Source of the DNA: Victivallales bacterium
GTDB lineage: Bacteria; Verrucomicrobiota; Lentisphaeria; Oligosphaerales; Oligosphaeraceae
DNA length: 10,330 nucleotides
Direction: 5' to 3'
Assembly (NCBI GenBank): GCA_017431185.1
Contig: JAFRLP010000358.1
Span: 1-10,330 of the forward strand
Both the position numbers and the translations under genes were made by a program. Every line of letters starts with the position of its first letter. Position 1 is the first letter of the stretch. Positions 6,688-10,330 of the stretch are shown here, in pieces. A model generated the notes under the pieces. The model had not been told where the DNA came from and did not search any database. It saw nothing but the letters and a program-made list of their open reading frames with translations.

Positions 6688-6740
6688 GATTCATCAAACC
6701 AGAAGGGGGGCTCAAAACCAATCCGAATTGCGCGATTGCA

Positions 6741-6779
6741 CCCCCAGGTTCCGCGCCCTGACGGGGGCGTTCACTTTTT
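6741..6779 (+). terminator. Weak candidate terminator after the rightward ATPase
   Basis: CCCCCAGG (6741-6748) can pair with CCT...GGGGG (6757-6767) leaving a 3-nt bulge, and five T residues follow at 6775-6779 after a 7-nt gap. The bulge and the gap make this imperfect. It sits in the convergent gap between the ATPase and the broken glycosidase, where a terminator is expected. Confidence 0.3.
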
Positions 6780-7967
6780 CACTGCTCCAGGAACAGGCGC
6801 GGGATTGCGGTTGCGCGCCGATTGTCCGGGGCGAATTTCCGCAGCAGTACCCCTGCTTCAGGCGAGGAAAAGCATCTTTCTCCGAAAAGTTGTCCGCAGG
6901 AGGGGAACCACTGCATCTCCAGAACCACGTCTTTACCTCGGCATTCGGCGGGAATCTCCCAGCGGAAAGGATGGGCGAGCCTTCGACCGCAGGATTTGCC
7001 GTCGAGGAACAGTTCCCCCGCAAAGCGCTGCTTCGGCGAGGAGATGCACCGGGCGTCAGCGGGAAGCGTGACGCGGACTTTCTGGGTAAATCTGCCCGCA
7101 TAGCCGTAAAGGGGATGTGCGGCGTTGTTGACTTCGGGAGAAAGGTTCTTTTCGGGTGAGGAGGCAAAATTCCCCAGCAGGAATGCCGCCGGCAAATAGG
7201 GGTAGTCCCTGGCGCCGTTCTTCAGGTGCAGGGTATGCTTCCCCGCCTCCAGCGAGAAAGGCGCGGTCACCTGGTACAACTCCTGGAAGCCTGGCGGCAA
7301 TGCAGGCGATTCCCTGGTGAAAGTCACCGCCTTGCCGTCCAGTGTCAATTGGACTGGGGCGGGATGCTTTCTGACCGCCAGAGTGAGGCCGCTGATTTTT
7401 CCGCTCAACGAGAAACTGTCGGCGCCATCGCGGAAATCGCTCCGCAAGGTGTGAGGAGCCTCCCAGGAGATTTCAGCATCCTTGAGAGGCAGGGGAGTCC
7501 TTTTTCCGTAGGGTCTATTGTCCATCGGCGAGCCATCGACCACCAATACCCCGCGACGGAAAAGAAAGACCTCCTGCATTTTTCCTGCGTGCCGCAACCT
7601 CAGCCGTCGGTCGTTGTCGGTCAAATTGACAAGGAGAAGCGTGTCATCCGCATATTCGCGGAGAAAGATGCCGTCCGCGAGGGAGCCGTTTTCTTCCAGC
7701 ACAGCGGTTTTCCTCGGGGATTCCCGCAGGAAACAATAGTCCAAAAGGCTGAAGTCCCCGAACCGGCTGCCGCTTCTTTCCTCGATGATTTCGCCGTTCT
7801 TCAGAGAAAGGACCACTTCCGCGTCACTTGCCTCGCCAGGCATGAGCAATTCCCAGGAATACTGGTTTCTGGAAAGATAGTTCACCAAATCGGAGACCAG
7901 TTGAGGCGCGTAATCGTAGCGGACGGCAATGCGGGAGCGCCGCCGCCTTTTCCTGGCAAACGACGCG
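6779..7967 (-). pseudogene. Broken GH106-like glycosidase: C-terminal part, after the frameshift
   Basis: This is the last part of the large minus-strand gene, continuing in a different frame from 7968 and ending at TGA 6779-6781. From the frameshift it reads ASFARKRRRR... then RYDYAPQLVSDLVNYLS, the end of the TIM-barrel region. It continues into beta-rich domains: a strand-rich segment around FLREYADDTLLLVNLTDNDR, and galactose-binding-like modules (APFSLEAGKHTLHLKNGA; later VRVTLPADAR and GELFLDGKSCGRR), like the C-terminal sandwich of GH106-related enzymes. An internal ATG at 7888 opens a 369-codon ORF, but no Shine-Dalgarno or promoter favours independent expression. Its good coding quality suggests the frameshift is recent or a sequencing error. 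Confidence 0.65.
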
Positions 7968-7978
7968 GCGCGCGCGCG

Positions 7979-8850
7979 GCCTCCTGGCCAAGTTCACGGA
8001 AGCAGGGGAACCAGGGCTGGGTTTCGGTGAACGGCAGATAGTAATTGGGCTTCAGCGCATTGCCCTGGGCGGTGAGCGGTGAGACCGCCATGACATAATG
8101 GTCTATCCCAAAGGCGGCGCAGAGCCAGAATTGCCGAATCATGCGGTCAAACTCCATGTCGCAAGGCCCCAGGGCGAAAAGTTCCGCCAAAGCCCCGTTC
8201 TTCTGGCGGTCGGCGGCGTACATGGCGGAACCCAAAGTGAGATACTCCACCTGTCCAGCGTGGCATGGGGTGAAGATGTCATCTATTCCCGGCAACGTAA
8301 ACGCGCCGAGCACCTCCAGCGGATGGCCATTGCGGAGCAGCCCCCTGGCGGCGCAGTTCTCATCCATCAGATGCCCCGTCAGCACCATGTTCCGCTGTTT
8401 GCACCAGGCGGCGATTCTGTCCACGTAATGATTGCGGAAGCGTTTGGCGAACAACTGGTTGCAGGGTCCCTCATAGAAGTTGCTTCCCGTGGCCAGAGCG
8501 CGGGCGATGTCGCTGTGCAAATCGCCGCCAGTCAACTGGCGGTAGTCTTCGGGCAGCCCGTCATAGTAGGGGAGGGCGAGCAAACTGCCGGCGGGGACGC
8601 GCTCCCCGGAAAAGCAGATGGTCGGTTCGTCCGTGAAAAACCCCTTGACAAGCGAGCCGAAATAATTCCCCAGATGCTTTTCATAGACCTCGTGGGTGCA
8701 GTGGATGAAACACTCCACCGCTTCTGGGGAGAACAAATCGGTCATCCTGTCGGAAACACCTACGTCGAAATGCAGTTCGCCATCCTTGTCCCGGGTGACG
8801 AGCAGTGTCTTTGCCCCGAATCGAGGATTCTCCCGCAGGACTTTTCCCTT
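7979..8850 (-). pseudogene. Broken GH106-like glycosidase: catalytic barrel core
   Basis: Between the second TGA (8851-8853) and the frameshift, the frame is fully open and family-like: KGKVLRENPRFGAKTLL, then GFFTDEPTICF with a likely catalytic Glu (codon at 8626-8628, residue 531 of the read-through product), MVLTGHLMDEN, and ISPLTAQG-type barrel strands ending at NYYLPFTETQPWFPCF. These motifs resemble GH106 alpha-L-rhamnosidases and related uncharacterised glycosidases, so cleavage of rhamnosides or related plant glycans is a guess. The first internal ATG (8745) would skip the catalytic YDE segment that lies before the TGA. Without the frameshift the piece joins directly to the C-terminal part. 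Confidence 0.65.
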
Positions 8851-8853
8851 TCA

Positions 8854-9366
8854 GGTACCGCTGGGCCAATTGAATTCATCGTAGAGCCAGATGGCGGAGA
8901 AGTGGAGCCGTTGCGCCTCGGAGCAAATCCAGCGGCAGAGTTCCATATACTGCGGGGAGAGGTACTCCTCCTCGCATCCGCTGCGGGCATAAATCATGAA
9001 CTGGGTGACGCCGACGGCGCGCCATTTCTCCAGTGTGCTGGCCAGGGAAGCCCTGTCAGGCGTCCCCGTAATCGCTCCCATGGGAATCAGCGGACAATCA
9101 GAGACGGGAAGCGAGGAGAGTTTTGCATTCATGGGTGGCTTGTCGAGAAAGTTGATTTGGGCGAAAAGCGCTTCGCAATTCCACCAGACTGACTGCTCCG
9201 CAACGATGGCGGAGGGCAATTTGCCGTTGCTGTTTCGGGCGATGTTCAGCGTCCACGAGTTTTCATAGTTCAGTTTTTTTCCAAGCACGGAGAATGGGAT
9301 TCTGATTTCCAGGGAATAGCTTTCTCCGTCCTCGGCGACCGAAGTGGCTGCCTCCCATGCTGGGTT
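8854..9366 (-). pseudogene. Broken GH106-like glycosidase: end of CBM9-like domain and start of barrel
   Basis: This piece lies between the two in-frame TGA codons. It opens with NPAWEAATSV and YSLEIRIPFSVLG, then WTLNIARN, the classic end of a CBM9/DOMON-like domain. It passes into a TIM barrel with FMIYARSG, EYLSPQYMELCRW, and IWLYDEFNWPSGT directly before the second TGA. YDE-x-x-WPSG is a signature of GH106-like enzymes. There is no frame change across either TGA, so one base change at each would restore a continuous protein. Confidence 0.65.
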
Positions 9367-10218
9367 TCAGTTGATGTCGTTGTTGAACAACTCGCACTTT
9401 GAGCCACCCGCATTGAGGGCGAAGTGCCCGTGCCCGCCCTGTTCCGAACCGCTGGAGCAGAGGTAGATTTCGATGGAGTCGTCCGCAAGCCAGAGGGGAG
9501 AGTCATGGGCGAGTTGCTTGACAGTGACTTTGCGCCTGTCCGCCGTTTGGCAATGGATGCCGAAGTATAGATAGCGGTCATCGTAAAGGAGCCTCACCGA
9601 GGTCTTTTCGGCGGCTGGCTTGGCGAGCAATTTGCCGGAGAACTCAAATTTGTTCTTGTGACGGTAGGCAATCAGCGCGGAGGAACCAGAATCCCTTTCG
9701 ATGATGTAGGAACTCAGGGAGGTGCCGTTGGCGTTGACGCTGAAATCGGTGGAGTCAGCCACCTGCATCAAGGCGCTGGGCGATTTCAACTGCGTGTATT
9801 TGTAAACGCGAATCGTGTTGTTGGGCTGGGTGATGCGGGCGGCTGAATCCAAATTGATGCCGTAGAACTTGGTCATGTTGTATGTTTTGGCGGAATCGGG
9901 CTTGCGGTCTGTCGAATCGGCATTCGACGGGCAAAAATAGTTGGTTGAAGTGAACCTGCCGTTGACCACGCCGTCCGTCTGCGGGGCGTTGGCCCCCTCG
10001 ATGTAGGGGGTGACGCACCGCGTCCACCGCCATCCCGTAATCCCCTTGGTGTGCATGATGATGGAAAAGTCCTCATTGTCGTCCAGATAGAAGACATTGG
10101 CGTTGCCAAGCGTCTTGAGGTTGTTGACGCAGGCGATGGCCCTGGCGCGCTCCCGGGCCGAACTGAGCGCCGGCAGCAGCATGGACGCAAGTATGGCGAT
10201 TATGGCAATGACTACCAT
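9367..10218 (-). pseudogene. Chimeric 5' part: truncated pseudopilin module fused to CBM9-like domain
   Basis: Starting at ATG 10218 the product opens with MVVIAIIAILASMLLPALSS, the hydrophobic helix of DUF1559-like prepilins, but without the preceding basic leader and G-FTLIELL cleavage site. An in-frame TAA lies 42 bp upstream, and no Shine-Dalgarno is visible. The pseudopilin body runs to about residue 191 (NNLKTLGNA, NYFCPSNAD, IAYRHKNKF). Such proteins normally continue into a DGHV-type tail; here the frame passes at about 9618-9657 straight into KTSVRLLYDDRYLYFGIHC and DDSIEIYL, a CBM9/DOMON-like domain missing its first strand. The ORF ends at TGA 9367-9369, where the family usually has Trp. 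Two truncated genes therefore seem joined by an in-frame deletion, followed by loss of function. If translated, the product would be 283 residues. Confidence 0.65.
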
Positions 10219-10234
10219 TTTGTATAGAAGAATA

Positions 10235-10264
10235 TTGCAAAATTGAAATGTTGGGCTATATTAT
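10235..10264 (+). promoter_or_regulatory. Rightward promoter at the right edge
   Basis: TTGCAA (10235-10240), 16 bp, then TATATTAT (10257-10264). Downstream, AGGAAAG (10313-10319) precedes an ATG at 10325 by good spacing, so a + strand gene probably starts there and runs out of the window. Another ATG at 10291 is open to the edge but lacks a Shine-Dalgarno. The promoter lies just upstream of the broken pseudopilin start and points away from it. Confidence 0.5.
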
Positions 10265-10330
10265 TCCCGCTGTCGCAAGCAGCACAGCTGATGAAGTCAC
10301 AAACAGCAGAGCAGGAAAGCACCAATGGGA

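Noticed and set aside
6678..6724. Inverted repeat GGATTGGT / ACCAATCC around the stop of the rightward ATPase
   Set aside because: The arms are perfect, but the loop is 31 nt, one arm is within the coding end, and no T-tract follows. It is probably chance.
8790..8850. Selenocysteine insertion at the TGA at 8851-8853
   Set aside because: No stable hairpin with the expected apical loop is visible just downstream on the minus strand, and the other TGA in the gene sits at a probable Trp position, so one Sec explanation does not fit both.
8098..9192. A 364-codon ORF on the + strand, with another of 271 codons at 7226-8041
   Set aside because: Both lie antisense to the broken glycosidase, whose minus-strand translation has clear family motifs throughout. 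They are shadows of GC-rich codon usage.
1..10330. CRISPR array, tRNA, rRNA or riboswitch
   Set aside because: No regularly spaced repeats, cloverleaf-like segments or known conserved riboswitch cores were seen on reading the intergenic gaps.

Overview
The window looks like an accessory region of a chromosome from the Planctomycetes-Verrucomicrobia-Chlamydiae group, most likely a Lentisphaerae/Victivallis-type bacterium. This is inferred from four things: a DUF1559-like pseudopilin module, glycosidases next to a LacI-type regulator, two AAA ATPases of the AAA_14/DUF4143 type, and GC-rich coding DNA with AT-rich promoters. No rRNA or housekeeping gene is present to fix the taxonomy.

Left part (1-3673, + strand): a few codons of what may be an upstream gene, then a strong promoter with an operator-like dyad, a LacI-family repressor (131-1126), a short secreted or membrane-anchored protein with a carbohydrate-binding-like module (1157-1732), and a GH36-like (clan GH-D) alpha-galactosidase (1808-3673, possible GTG start at 1748). 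Together they read as a small sugar-responsive glycan-use cluster, in which the repressor probably controls itself and its neighbours.

Middle part (3674-6778): a 208-bp convergent gap holds an unusual structured element with a perfect 14-bp terminal inverted repeat, a perfect 10-bp-arm hairpin and flanking 9-bp direct repeats. Next come two divergent AAA_14/DUF4143-type ATPases (3882-5093 minus; 5437-6687 plus). The 343 bp between them holds a promoter for each gene, an inverted repeat inside the leftward promoter, a rho-independent terminator on the minus strand, and about 27 codons of a decayed Rpn/PD-(D/E)XK-type nuclease gene.

Right part (6779-10218, minus strand): one very large broken gene. 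Read through its lesions it would give about 1145 residues: a truncated pseudopilin module joined in frame to a CBM9/DOMON-like domain, then a GH106-like TIM barrel and C-terminal beta domains. It is interrupted by two in-frame TGA codons (9367-9369, 8851-8853) and by one frameshift in an alternating GC run (7968-7978). A rightward promoter and a possible gene start lie at the right edge.

Four putative promoters share one geometry: TTGNNA, exactly 16 bp, then TATATT. In the three rightward ones the -10 is the octamer TATATTAT. No complete new defence or mobile system is demonstrated. The best leads are the terminal-repeat element, the ATPase pair around the nuclease remnant, the shared promoter architecture, and the chimeric, TGA-interrupted glycosidase.
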